NCBI GenBank assembly: GCA_036346375.1
Contig: CM070508.1
Coordinates: 22,264,852 to 22,328,851 of the forward strand
Length of the DNA: 64,000 nt
Source: Guadua angustifolia
Taxonomy: Eukaryota; Streptophyta; Magnoliopsida; Poales; Poaceae
Direction of reading: 5' to 3'
Both the position numbers and the translations under genes were made by a program. Within the stretch, counting starts at the first letter, position 1, and each line of letters opens with the position of its first letter. Positions 47,900-59,571 of this stretch are shown here, one piece after another. The notes beneath the pieces were generated by a model. That model was given only the letters and a program-made list of their open reading frames with translations. It did not search any database and had not been told where the DNA came from.

Positions 47900-47970
47900 C
47901 TGCGATCAAAAACATACACTAAGCCGGAAAGATGCGGGGAAGACAGTAGTCCAGGAAGCCAGGAATTTAC
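47900..47970 (-). other. Intron of antisense gene (71 bp)
   Basis: Donor GTAAAT at 47970 and acceptor GATCGCAG ending at 47900. The upstream exon ends on a codon boundary, and the next exon opens an acidic run (YESESEEETDSYML). Confidence 0.65.
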
Positions 47971-48584
47971 CTGGGTCACCAGCCTCCGCCTCGTTGAGGG
48001 TCGGCGAAGGTCTTGTTGCCCCAAGGCTGATGGGGCACTTCGCTTGCATGTCCTCACGACCGGGGGTCTCGGAGCCCGTGCCGGCTCCACGTCATCCGCT
48101 GCGGCGGGGCTCCGGTCTTGAGGTCCTGGAGCCGGGAGAGGGCTCGAGGACCTAGCGGCGGCCGCCGCGCTCTGCTGCTGCGAAGAGGAAAACTCATCAA
48201 CCAGCAAGGCACACGAGCACGGGCTCGGGGGCTCGACCAGCGGGATCCTTACCATGGCGCGGTCACCCCACTCGACATGAGGTTTCTTCGCCTCCTGGCG
48301 GTCCGCTTCGGCCGGGGAAGGCCTCTTCTTCCCTTTTTTGCTCTTGCCCCCCCGGGCAGCGGGAGCATCCGCCTGGCCGTATCGAACAGCTCCTGATGGT
48401 CCTGCGTACATGAAAGGATCAAGGAGGGCCCCAGGGTCGCTCAGGTCGAGCCATTGGTCGGGATGGCTTACCTCGGCCTTTCGGCGGAGCACGTTCTTCG
48501 GCATGGAGTCGTCCATGGAGTAGTTGTGCGCCAGTTTCCCGAACATCTCGTTCATTCTGGAGGCAACCCAAGACTCCTTCGGTG

Positions 48585-48666
48585 CTGCAAAGGGGAACGA
48601 CCCTCAGAGAAGATCAAGGGGCAGACTCGAGCAAGACCACGAGACAGGGAGGCATACCAAACATAC
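48585..48666 (-). other. Intron of antisense gene (82 bp)
   Basis: Donor GTATGT at 48666 and acceptor TTTGCAG ending at 48585. One base remains from the upstream codon and two follow, so the frame of 48667-48994 joins exactly that of 47971-48584. Confidence 0.7.
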
Positions 48667-49793
48667 CCTCGCGGGTCGAGTCGATGCGCCCTTGGATCTC
48701 GTAGAACGGGAGCGTCCGCCTCCGCAGGGGGGACACCCGATTCTGCAGGAAGTCGACAGCGATCGCCTGCCCGGTGAGACCGCGCTCGGTGCAGAGATGA
48801 ATGGCGGCGATGGCCTCTTCATCAGCCTCGGGATCATTCGCCTTTGGGGTCTCCTTCTTCCCGCCGACGGGCTTTCCCTCGTATGACAGCGTGCCGAGTT
48901 CCGCTTTCTTCAGGTAGAACCACCGCTCGGACCATGGCCCGAGGGAGTCCCGAGCTTGGATCTTGGGGAAGGACCACTTGAGCCTGTCCGCCATCGAAGT
49001 AGAGGCACCCGACCACGGGTCCTTCCCAGGCGGAAGAGGTGAAATCTGCGAAAAGAAGAGCGAGGGTTGGGAGGATTCCTAGGAACCCCTCGCAGTGGGA
49101 GAAGATGGCGAGAGTAAGAATGGAGTTCGCACGGGTTTATGAGCTCGATCAGAATGGCTGGTGAGGACCACGGAGAGGAACTTCGCTCTCCGGGTCCATG
49201 TCAAGAGGACGTAGTGCTCGGTGCAAACGATCTCGTCGTCCCTGGGGCGTGGCTCGGTCTCGTTGCCCGGCAGCCGCCATGTGAATGGATCAAGCAGTCC
49301 CAGGGTCTCAAGTTCCTTCATCCTTGCAGGCGACAACGTGCTCCTCCCTAGCTTGGCCATGGCGGTCGCGGCGATTCCGGTCGAAGGCGGGGGAGGAGGT
49401 TTTTTGCTTGGGCATGGAGGCTTGGAAGACAAAGGGCGCTGGTCGGGAAGTTTCCTCAACAGTCGCTGCGGTTTTGAGTTTATAGGCCGCACCATCGCCA
49501 AATCCAGTCCGCGGCGCTTCGAAGGACGCGTCGGCCATGATTTGACAGGTGCAATTAAGGCCTGGGTTGCGGTTTCGAGACATAGCAGGTGTCCACCAAG
49601 TGTTTGCATCCGTACCGGGGTTCCGGAGATCAAGAGGCGCCAGGTGTTGTTTCATCACGACCTGGCGTTACGTTTTCCGCCCGACCTCGACCTCAAGCTC
49701 GAAGGTTCTGGAGATCAATCCCGATTGCAGAGGCTCATGGTCAGGCCGTGTTCCTGCCACGACCTTAAGCCTCAGGGGCTAGCTGACGAGGGT

Positions 49794-50451
49794 GGCGTCC
49801 CTTGGTGGCGCGCGACGATCAGCGGACCCCCAAGCTCGGGAGGCCTCGACCACGACACAGGCGTATCTTTGAGCCTTCGACCTAAGCGCTGGCTGACCCG
49901 AAAGACGGCCCGCACGACCTCGAGCTTAGGTCGGCTCGTTCGCCGTAGTCCACCATTGGATTACGGATCGTGCATTTGACCGGCGGTTGCCAAAACGCGG
50001 GTCATGGGGATGAAGCAGGTGCGTGCATCAAGTCCGGAGCAGTTACTGCTAGCCCTCAACGTGCATGAAGGCCACTTCCCGGGAATCTCTCCCATCCGTT
50101 GCGTGCAGAGGAGGTATAAGACCAAGGATGCGGGAGCTCTCGGGGGACACGAAGACAACACACAACATGCAATAGCTCGAGCTTAGACGTAGCCATTGTT
50201 GAACTTGAGCTGTATACACACCCCTATACTCAGAAATAGCTAAGAATACTGCCACAAGGCGACTGGAGTAGAGCTATTACCTCCACAGGGGCTCGAACCA
50301 GTATAAATCTCGGCCTCACGCTCGTTGTCGTCTTGCCCCGACCAACGTCGCATCTCCTCCGTTCCTCCGTTTGAGCAAAGCGCAGCTCGGGTTCCGTATC
50401 TCACTAACCCCCCATCTCACTTCTTGCGGTTGGCGATCCCGATCGTCGACA
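49794..50451 (+). repeat. 3' LTR of Tat-lineage element
   Basis: It runs from TGACGAGGGTGGCG to CCGATCGTCGACA, 658 bp. It is preceded by CTCAGGGGCTAGC, a weak polypurine-like tract (49781-49793), and followed by CCTCC. It shares long identical runs with 30814-31485, plus clusters of differences. Confidence 0.93.
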
Positions 50452-50456
50452 CCTCC

Positions 50457-52115
50457 CCTATCAAAAGTAATTTTTTGAGAATTTTTTAAAATCTGTATAT
50501 ATGGTTTTCATAAATAAGAATTAAGTTCTGTTTGTCAGACCTGCAGTAAAAAGTTTGAAAAATTCTCAAAATATTATCATAGTAGGAGAGATGAGCTTAT
50601 ACAACCTTATAAAATTTGAAGACCAAACTTAATCGAATTTGAGAGATATGAAAATAACAATGTACCAAACAACAGCATATGCTACATTTTATTATCAGAA
50701 AAATAATATTTTACTGTGAAAAGTTGATATTTTACAACCTTGTAAAATTTAAAGAACAAACTTAATCAGATTGAAGAGATATAAAAATAACAATATGCTA
50801 AACAGTAATATATACTACATTTTACTATCAAGAAAACTATATTTTACTAATTATTACTCAAAGTGTTACTATATACTATACACAACAGTCTTATAGTGTA
50901 AAATCTATTAAAATCATATTTATAAGTTTTTAAAAATCTTTAAAAAATTACCATACGTAGGGCAGATGAGCTTCTATAGCTCTGCAAAATTTGAAGACTA
51001 AACTCAATTGCATTTGAAAGATATGAAATTGACAAAGCACTAAACTGTGAAAAATCACTAGTCTGCTGAATTTGTCTTTTTCATATCTTCCAGCTGATAT
51101 TGATTTTCATCTTCAAATTTTATAGGATTATATAATCTCACCACCCCTATCTATAGTAATTTTTTAGAATTTTTTAAAACCTATACATATGATTTTTACA
51201 GATAAGAATTTAGTTCTAGTTGTCGGACCTGTGGTAAAAGTCTAAAAAATTCTTGAAAAAATTACCACATGTAGAAGATTGAACTTCTATAACCTTATAA
51301 AATTTGAAGACCAAACTTGATCGGATTTAAGAGATATAAAAATAATAAAGTGCCAAACAGCAGCATATATTATGTTTTACTGTCAGAAAAATAACATTTT
51401 ACTGCGAAAAATTTAAAAAAATTACCACACGTAGGGGAGATGATATTCTACAACATTGTAAAAATGTGTATATATAATTTTCATGAATAAGAATTTAGTT
51501 TTGCTTGTCGGACTTACAGTCAAATATTTGAAAAATTCTCAAAACATTACCACACGTAGGAGAGGTGAGCTTCTACAACTCTGTAAAATTTAAAGACCAA
51601 ACTCATTTGGATTTGAGAAATATAAAAATAACAATGTGCCAAACAGCAGCATGTACTATCTTTTACTGTAAAAAAAATAACATTTTATTGTGAAAATTCT
51701 CAAAAAAATTACCACACATTGGGGAGGTGAGATTCTACAACTTTGTAAACTTTGATGATTAAACTCAATCGGATTTGAGAGATATGAAAATAACAAAGTG
51801 CCAAACAGCAGCACATATTATCTTTTACAATCAAGAAAACAATATTTTACTACCTATTACTTAATGTGTTACTATATCCTGTGTAAAGCTGTTGTGTAAC
51901 ACTTTGTTTCAATATGGTAGCATCAGGTGTAATTGCTCGTCACATATCATTTGTTTGAATAGTAAAAGGCAACATATCTAGTGTTATCTAAAGTTCATGA
52001 ATAACATATGTACATATTTTAAAAACATTCTCAAAAAAATTACCATATGTAGAGGAGGTGAGATTCTACAATCCTAAAAAAATTGAAAACCAAAATCAAT
52101 CTAATTTGAAAGTTA
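50457..52115. repeat. AT-rich modular array, part 3
   Basis: The array resumes after the Tat element. Modules start at about 50506, 51192 and 51477 with TTTTCATAAATAAGAATT-type sequence. The first is about 690 bp, the second only about 285 bp, having lost its inverted unit. The last breaks up near 51900 into a diverged tail with a final unit at about 52025-52115. The unit motifs are those of part 1. Confidence 0.85.
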
Positions 52116-52333
52116 TGGCTAAAAAAAAAGAAAGATTCATGTACAAATAAGAAGTAGCATTTATTAGTTATTTACTAGTTGGGTTTAGTACACTGTACAA
52201 TCACGCTAATTTATTACTTACTAATTAATGCCACAAAGTGGACTTGATTAGTATGGAAAACTGGCTGGCGCTTAGAATAAACTATTCTACACACAGATGT
52301 TGAATAGCACATCTACATACATACATACATAGA
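52116..52333. other. Spacer with short ACAT microsatellite
   Basis: No gene. CTACATACATACATACATAG at 52312-52331 is a short tetranucleotide repeat that abuts the foldback element. Confidence 0.6.
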
Positions 52334-53060
52334 AAGCCGAAATGGGGTACCATGGTGCCTGGACACCATAATTTCAAATTCGCGAATTCAAGCCTTATTC
52401 GAGTATTTTTTCAAAAATTTTAGCTTTAGGGCATATACCCATCTATAACAATTAGTTGAAACACATATCTTTGAAAAAAAATATACTCAAATTCAAAGAT
52501 GTTGAACGAGTTTGGATAACATATTTTGATGATTTATATATAAAATCAGCACATACCTACAACCAAACTATCATAAAAAGGGGAAACTCTAGTTTGAATT
52601 TCAATTCAAGCTTTTTTAAACTAGTTAGTAAACTGGTTAAACTCAGCATCCTAAAAATTTCAAAAAAAATCAATTAAAAATACATAGAGAAAATATCCTT
52701 TTTATATCATGGTGCCGTAGGTATATATGTATACTGTCAATCTAACATGCCTAGCAGTCTCTGGCACCAGAGTTCACATTGCTTAAAAATGACGCAACTG
52801 CTTAATGTTAAGCTAAACATAACTGGTTAAAGTGGATGCGTGCTGATTTTATATAAATCAGTAAAGTATGTGCTCCAAACTCATTAAAAATCTTTAAATT
52901 CGAGTATATATTTTTAAAGGTACATGTTTCAACTGAATTTTTATAGATGGGTATATGCCCTAAAGCTAAATTTTTTGAAAAATATACTCAAATATGGCTT
53001 CAATTCACGTATTTGAAATCATAGTACCCAGGTACCGTAGTGCCTCATTTCGGCTTCCCC
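52334..53060. mobile_element. Foldback/MITE-like element with ~230-bp inverted ends
   Basis: Positions 52336-52560 and 52840-53058 are imperfect reverse complements over about 220 bp. They share AGCCGAAATG at the tips, then TAGCTTTAGGGCATATACCC and AAAATCAGCAC. The internal 280 bp lacks coding. CATGGTGCCGTAGG at 52709-52722 resembles the tip sequence, so the left part may be one complete small element and the right part an inverted fragment of a second. No target duplication was found. Confidence 0.7.
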
Positions 53061-53191
53061 TCACTCTCTCTCTCTCTATATATACACGCACACATTGTCA
53101 ATCTAACATGCCTGGCAATTGCAATCTCTGCAACCAGAGTTCACATTGCCTAAAAAATGACGCAACTGCTTAATGTTAACCTAAACATAAC
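52734..53191. repeat. ~90-bp direct duplication, 362 bp apart
   Basis: TGTCAATCTAACATGCCT starts at 52734 and 53096. Both copies run through CAGAGTTCACATTGC and ATGACGCAACTGCTTAATGTT to AACATAACT. The first copy lies inside the foldback region, the second outside it. Confidence 0.8.
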
Positions 53192-53246
53192 TAAGTTGAT
53201 GACCTTGTGCCACGCAGGCAGACTCGAAGTAAAAGAAGCACAAGCA

Positions 53247-54602
53247 TTAGGAATTATCTTTATAGATAATAGTTGGTGACTCTAACGCACCAATACCACA
53301 TGAATTTTGAATGTGGTTAATCGTTCTGTGAAACCATACACATTCTTGTGATGCTTCGTACAATGCTATTATTTCAGAATGATTTTTGGAAGTCGCAACA
53401 AGAGTTTGCTTTGATGATTTCCATGAAATTGCTGTACCCCCATATAGATAAACAAATCTAGTTTGTGATCTAGCATTATAGGGATCTGATAGGTAACTAG
53501 CATCGGTATATCCTATCATATTCATATCTTGATTTTTCTGATAGAACAAACCAAGATCTTTTGTACCTTGTAAATATCTAAAGATATTTTTCGCACCAGC
53601 CATATGCCTTTTTGTTGGAGCTGCACTATGTCTTGCTAATAGATTGACTGCGAAAGCAATATCAGGCCTGGTACAATTTGCAAGATACATTAGTGCTCCA
53701 ATGGCACTGAGATATGGTACTTTTGGCCCCAATATCTCCTCATTCTCATCTTTTGGTCTAAATGGATCCTTATTTATATCTAAAGATCTCACGTCCATAG
53801 GAGTTTTTGATGGATATGATTTATCCATATTAAATTTCTCCAGAACCTTCTGAATATATGTAGACTGGTGCACAAGTATTCCAGAGGAAAGATGCTCAAA
53901 TTGTAAACCCAAGCAAAATTTGGTTTTACTTAAATCTTTCATCTCAAATTCCGTCTTAAGGTGATTACTTGCCTCAGCTATATCTTGTGTATTACCAATA
54001 ATGTTGAGATCATCAACATATACCGAAATGATACAAAATCCAGTCGTGGATTTCTTTATGAATAGACATGGGCAATCATCACTATTGGAGTAACCTTTCT
54101 GAAGTAGGAACTCACTCAGCCGGTTGTACCACATTCTACCCGATTGCTTTAAGCCATAGAGTGACTTTTTCAGTTTGACACAATACATGTTGCGATTTGC
54201 TTTTGGATTCGGAATATTAAGGCCCTCAGGCACTTTCATATAAATATCCGAATCGAGTGACCCATATAGATATGCGGTCACTACGTCCATCAACTGCAAT
54301 GATAAATCCATTTGTACTGCCAGTGATATTAAATATCGGAACGTAATTCCACTCATAACAGGAGAATATGTCACATCATAATCGATGCCAGGTTTCTGCG
54401 TGAACCCTTGGGCTACTAGCCTCGCTTTGTATCTCACCACCTCATTATTTTCATTCCTTTTGCAAATGAAAACCCATTTTGCTCCCACAGGAAAGACCAT
54501 GGGTGGAGTAGGTATTACAGCTGAAAATACCTCCCTCTTATAAAACCTCCCTCTTATAAAGCGAGCAGTTCTGCCTCTATTGCTTCCTTCCACTTGATCC
54601 AC
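53247..54602 (-). pseudogene. Ty1/copia reverse transcriptase-RNase H fragment
   Basis: A 451-codon frame carries the copia-type reverse transcriptase (RVT_2). Landmarks are PVGAKWVF, YKARLVAQGFTQKPGIDY, TAYLYGSLDSDIYMKVPEG, the catalytic YVDD at 54009-54020, and then RNase H (YTDASYLSDP, SWKSSKQTLVATSKNHSE). A 16-bp tandem duplication (ACCTCCCTCTTATAAA at 54529 and 54545) shifts the frame near the N-terminal side, so the first ~20 residues are not native. The fragment ends inside RNase H at about 53240 with a stop, and is cut at 54602 by a chromovirus LTR. The missing gag and integrase part would lie to the right of that element, beyond the window. Confidence 0.92.
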
Positions 54603-57600
54603 TGTGAGACTCCAGATTTACCATCTAGAACCTCCTGTGCATAGTACCGATGCACGATCGGTTGCTAGTACACACAGTGAAGCAGTGATAATCATAACCA
54701 GAGCATTGTATTAAACGATAATAAAGTGAAGTACTGATCATATGATCACTTATTACAACCGCAGGTCAGAAGGCCTGCAGCACCACACAGCGGAAGACAA
54801 CAAATAAAAAGCCCGACTCATTCGCCACAGGCAAACGACCGGAAACGCACACCTACTCCTCAGGCTCGCCCTCCTCGAAGCCACAAGTGAAGAACTCACC
54901 CTCCTCAGCGGCATCCTCAAACAGCTCTGAAGAGGTTGAATTGTAGCACATGAGTATAATCGTACTCCGCAAGTCTGGGAAAATTATGCAACATGCAGGG
55001 CTTTCCAAAGAGAGGCTTAACATGGTTCATTTTGCACAAAGCAAATTTTTATTAAACAATACATGTATAATTTTTGTAAAGCAGTTTTATCAATTATTTG
55101 TAACATTTGAATTTATTAATATTTGTAGCGATGGTTCTAACCACCATAACCTAGTATACAGGCTCTATCCGCACAATTTAAAAGATTGTGATAAACTATT
55201 CAATGACTCCATCCGCCATGATTTTAAAACAGGTTCCAACGAACACTGAATTCTATCCAAGAATTCTAACCACTCCCGAATTCCTAAATCCACGGTTTTT
55301 AAATTAAAACCAAGTCTACCAGTATGAAAGCATTCTTTGCCCGCTCTTGACCGTGAGTACGGCTATTCGAATAGTTTATTTACTCTGCAGAGTTTGTACA
55401 CTCTACCCACATGACATGATCGACCCTTGGTGCCATGCAATTAACACACTTCCTTTGGTGTGTCGGCAGAGAGATCATGACAAGGCTTTTACAATATAAC
55501 AATTTAACCTGACTCGACCCACTAAGGTTTCACCGTTGAAGGGTTCCATCCACCCAGTCAGAAGCCCCCTCTTGCGCCGTGTGGGAATAAACCATTTTGC
55601 CTCCATCCGGCAAGTCTAAGTTAAATTACTACAAATTAATCGGCAAGGTCATACCCATTTCGGATATGTGGTTGTACTGTTTTGCTTAGAATGGACAATC
55701 ATAAGCGTCGGTCCTTAATCGACTCGAGCGGCACTTGCGCAAAGCAAAAGTCAGTGCTCCATCCGCACTCACCCATCGGACCGATCCGCTCAAGTCAAAA
55801 CCATTTTCACTTTCATTTTATTTTGCAAATAAAGCAGCAAATACATTGCTACCATTTTATAAAAACGCTTTCATAACAATCTTTAACTCATTTTCCCAAT
55901 AGGCATTTTAATCAATTTGCACCTAAGCATTGAACTACCGTTCTAAATCAAGGATAATCATGATATAAATGATAACGAGAAATAATCTAAGGTTACAAAG
56001 GCATGAACAACAATCAGCAAGGAGTAATCAACAAATTGGATTAACTAAACAACCTATCCATTTAAAAATCAATTTTTACTCAAATTAGCCATGCATTTGA
56101 TAAAAACATGAAAAGACTTTTAAAAACATAGGATCAAAGTGCATCAAAAATACTTGCCTCCTCTGGTCACAAAGTCGTCATCGCACTGAAGCTCTGCGGA
56201 ATTGACGGCGGCGACGGCGGAATCTTCGGCTACGCGCAAAATGAGACAATAAATAAAATAACAGAAAATAAAAAAATCTAAAAATTATAATAAAAATACT
56301 GACAGATAGAGGATGATTTTAGATGAATTTAGAAATTTGAATCACTTGATTCGGAGTTCGGATGATAGAGATAAAAATGTTTGAAAATGCACGGATTGGA
56401 AAATTGGAAAAGAAGGAATATTCCTGGAATCTTTCTTTTAGCTGAATTTTCTGAACTCCTTTGTTTCTATGACTTGTGGGGTCCGCTTGTCATCCTCACC
56501 CAGCTTCTTCTACCTCAATCCTCCTCCATGGAAACAGAGGAACATCAGGCACCTAATGGTGCCGGCGTTTGGAGCTAAGGCGGGCGACGTCGGACAGCAA
56601 AGCGGGACGGCAGCACGATGGGGAAGCAGTGGCGCACGGCGGCAAGGAGCGGCACGGCGGAGGGGCAAGGAGCGGCACGACGACGGGGCTTGGTTGGCTC
56701 GCGGGCGGCCGGGAGGCAAAGGCGGCCTGCGGAGGGTGCACCAGGCGGCGTTCAGGAAGCTGGTGGAGGCTCGGCGGTCAAGACAGACAGACATCTGTGG
56801 CCAGCAGCGGCGAAGGCGGCGGCGGCGGCGAGGATGGGTGCGGTGGGGATGGCGGAGGAGGGCCTTGGAGATGGCAGGGAGGCCCTGTGGCGGCACAAGT
56901 TTTGGCCAAGACACGCAGAGCACAGTGACCAAGATTTTGGGGAAAACTCTAATTCGCAAAATTTTGCAAAAATAGTGAACACAATAGATAGAACATGATA
57001 GTATGAGTATAAGGATGCAAGGAATTGGATTGGGAATTACCGAATTGCAAGGAATTGGCGATGAACGGCAAAACGGTCGACGACGAACGAACGTCAAATG
57101 GGAGACCAAATCTGCAACGAAAATAGAATTTGATTGAGGGCTTTTGATCTACAAACTAAGAGACATGATATGACATGGTTGGTGCATGGCTTGACTCGCC
57201 GGAGTGAAAGATAGCCCGACGACGTTGACGACGGACGTCGGCCAGAGTTCCAACTCGACTTTGGAGGTTCAAATGATGATGAAACGAAGAAGTAAAGGAA
57301 GCACCGCGACGGGGAAGTCGAGACGAACAAATAGAGTACTCGAGCACGCGAGGAGACGAAGAAACGGCCGAGTTATAGGAAGTGCAATGATTTGCGGATA
57401 GATCATTATTGTGACCGTTTCGGGAGAGGAAAGAGTAATCAATCTGTTGGATATGATTCCGCAGACCTTTGCCATTCTAATGCTTCAGTTACCTATTTGA
57501 TTGGTGAATTAATTTGGCTTGAGTGGCTTTGAGAATTTGGAAGGAGAGAGAAGGTCATGGATGACCTTTGAGCTAGCTTGTCTGCAGGTTTTCCTGAGCA

Positions 57601-57951
57601 CGCGCATGGCAAAAAGATGGAGAGGAGAGAGAAAAAGAGGGCTTTAGACTTTGGGCCCAATAGAAAATGGATTTCGACCCAAAAAGAAAATGTGCTAAAA
57701 TTAGAAATGGATTCAGAATTGAATTTCGGATTGTATGAATGCGATGGCGGATTTGAATTTGATTTGGAATTTGAATTTAAATTTAAATTTGATTTGGAGC
57801 GAATTTAGAATTTACAGATGAATTTGGAATAAACTCCGATTTCGAGCGGAAAGGATGCCAGGATAGATAATCAAACCAAATAAACTCTAAATCTTTAAAT
57901 TAATTAATTTAAATTAAATTTTAACAAAAAGCTGAAAACGGGGATGTTACA
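54603..57951 (-). repeat. 3' LTR of second chromovirus
   Basis: It runs from TGTGAGACTCC to GGGGATGTTACA, 3349 bp. The start matches the partner at 63838 with few differences over 160 bp. CTCTGCAGAG lies at 55383-55392. A GC-rich block at 56460-56930 with long chance frames on both strands resembles the GC-rich blocks of the other LTRs. Confidence 0.93.
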
Positions 57952-57967
57952 AACCTACCCCCCTTAG
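57952..57967 (-). other. Polypurine tract of second chromovirus
   Basis: On the minus strand CTAAGGGGGGTAGGTT adjoins the 3' LTR. The pol stop codon (57964-57966) overlaps it. Confidence 0.9.
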
Positions 57968-59571
57968 AGAGAATCTCGACCCCGAGATTCGGACGGAGAA
58001 GGAAAATGATCGGGAAACTCTGCTCTCAGATCCTCTTCTCGCTCCCAGGTGGCTTCCTTCTCTGAGTGATTGCTCCACTGAACTTTGCAGAATTTGATCA
58101 CACGGCTTTGGGTACGACGCTCTGCTTCATCCAGAATTCTGACAAGAAACTCCGGATATGAAAGATCTTCCTTTAAATCCAATTTCTCAAAAGACATCTG
58201 TTCTTCTGGAATTCTGAGGCATTTCTTTAACTGAGACACGTGAAAGACGTCATGCACATCAGACAACTGCGGAGGAAGTTTCAACTTATAAGCAACCTCT
58301 CTTCTTCTTGCAACTATTGGAAACAGGCCAATGTAGCGAGGCGCGAGCTTCCCACTGATTCTGAATCGGCGCATTCCTTTGAGAGGTGACACCTTTAGGT
58401 ACACATGATCACCGGATGCAAAACTCAAATCCCTTCGACGATTATCTGCATAACTTTTCTACCTTGACTGAGCTGTTTTAACATTTTCCCGGATTGTTCT
58501 GACTTGCTCTTCTGCTTCTTTTAGAATATCAGGTCCAATCATTTGTCCATCTCCTGATTCTTTCCAATACAGAGGTGTCCGACATTTCCTTCCGTAGAGA
58601 GCTTCAAACGGTGACATCTTCAGACTTGATTGATAGCTGTTATTGTATGAGAATTCTGCATATGACAAATTCTGATCCCAAGATGAACTGTATGTCAAAG
58701 CACAAGCTCTCAGCATATCCTCGAGAATTTGATTCACTCTCTCTGTCTATCTATCCGTTTGAGGATGATATGCAGTACTGAAATTCAGATTTGTGCCTAA
58801 TATCTCATGCAACTTCTGCCAAAATCTTGAGGTGAACTGGGATCCTCGATCTGACATGATTTTCTTCGGCACTCCGTGCAAACACACAATCTTAGCCATA
58901 TAAATTTCTGCCAACTTATCACCGGAATATGTCGTCTTTACAGGAATGAAATGGGCCACTTTTATCAACCGATCAACAATAACCCAGATAGAATCATAAC
59001 CGGATTTAGTTCTAGGAAGTCCGGTAATGAAATCCATTCCAATCTCCTCCCATTTCCAAATAGGAACCTGCAACGGCTGTAACAATCCAGCTGGTCTCTG
59101 ATGTTCTGCTTTTACAAGCTGGCAAATATCACAAAGAGTCACAAATTTGGCTACTTCTCTTTTCATATTTGGCCACCAATATCTCTCTTTCAAATCCAAG
59201 TACATTTTTGTACTTCCCGGATGAATTGAGTACACCGAATCATGAGCTTCTTTTAAAACCAAATCATTTATTTCTTGCTGATTCGATACTACACTTCTTT
59301 TTCCAAACCATATGGTCCTATTCTCGTCCTCAGAAAATTCAGAAGATTTTCCTTTCTTCAGATCATTTTTTATTTCCACAATACCATTGTCATCCTTTTG
59401 AGCCTTTCTGATCTGATCTTCCAAAGTTGAGTGTATCTCTAAATTATACACACAACCTTCTTTTACTAATTCCAAATTGAGACGTTGGAATTCTTTATGA
59501 AGTTCTGGCTGATATTTCTGAACCATCAGATTATTGCAATGACCTTTTCTGCTTAAAGCATCTGCAACCAC
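57964..59571 (-). pseudogene. Chromovirus integrase and chromodomain
   Basis: One reading frame runs from 59571 to 57964 with stops near 58745 and 58458. Both appear as TAG where the family has Gln. The HHCC region (SIHPGSTKMY, CDICQLVK), the core (MDFITGLPRTKSGYDS, MSDRGSQFTSRFW) and the C-terminal part (GDHVYLKVSPLKGMRRF) are well kept. The chromodomain near the end reads LVRILDEAERRTQSRV, then VQWSNHSEKEATWERE. It is continuous with RT and RNase H upstream in the same frame. Confidence 0.9.

Larger units (their letters stand above)
46322..49360 (-). pseudogene. Spliced antisense gene of Tat element
   Basis: On the strand opposite gag-pol, an ATG at 49360 opens MAKLGRSTLSPARMKELETL, the start seen in plant proteins with the domain Pfam names putative gypsy type transposon (PF04195). 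Next is SERWFYLKKAELGTLSYEG at about 48925. Two introns are visible: 48585-48666 (GTATGT...TTTGCAG) and 47900-47970 (GTAAAT...GATCGCAG); both keep the frame. A single-base shift near 47750 and a stop at 47202 follow, then the last part at 46322-47050, 242 open codons of strong coiled coil with repeated LEGKLER and EALEAERA-type units. The middle of the domain is garbled after about 49215. Such antisense ORFs are known in Tat-type elements; their role is not. Confidence 0.75.
30814..50451 (+). mobile_element. Tat-lineage (RIRE2-like) Ty3 element with nested copia
   Basis: Two LTRs (30814-31485 and 49794-50451) are flanked by CCTCC at 30809-30813 and 50452-50456, proving one insertion. Inside are a TGGCGCC-type primer site, gag, protease, reverse transcriptase, RNase H and integrase in plus orientation, then an antisense gene before the 3' LTR. 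That layout is known for the Tat/Retand group of grass Ty3 elements. A SIRE-like copia (33448-41985) splits gag. Without it the element is about 11.1 kb. All sense frames are broken. Confidence 0.95.

Noticed and set aside
28424..52115. CRISPR-like direct repeat array
   Set aside because: Units are long, unequal, partly inverted, with no uniform spacers, in plant nuclear DNA.
52334..53060. MicroRNA precursor
   Set aside because: The inverted arms are far longer and more uniform than a microRNA stem and look like a foldback transposon.
53247..54602. Same copia element as the fragment at 23133 or the element at 33448
   Set aside because: Opposite strand and far away in the first case; the second belongs to the SIRE-like group, with a different RNase H sequence and an intact set of its own LTRs.
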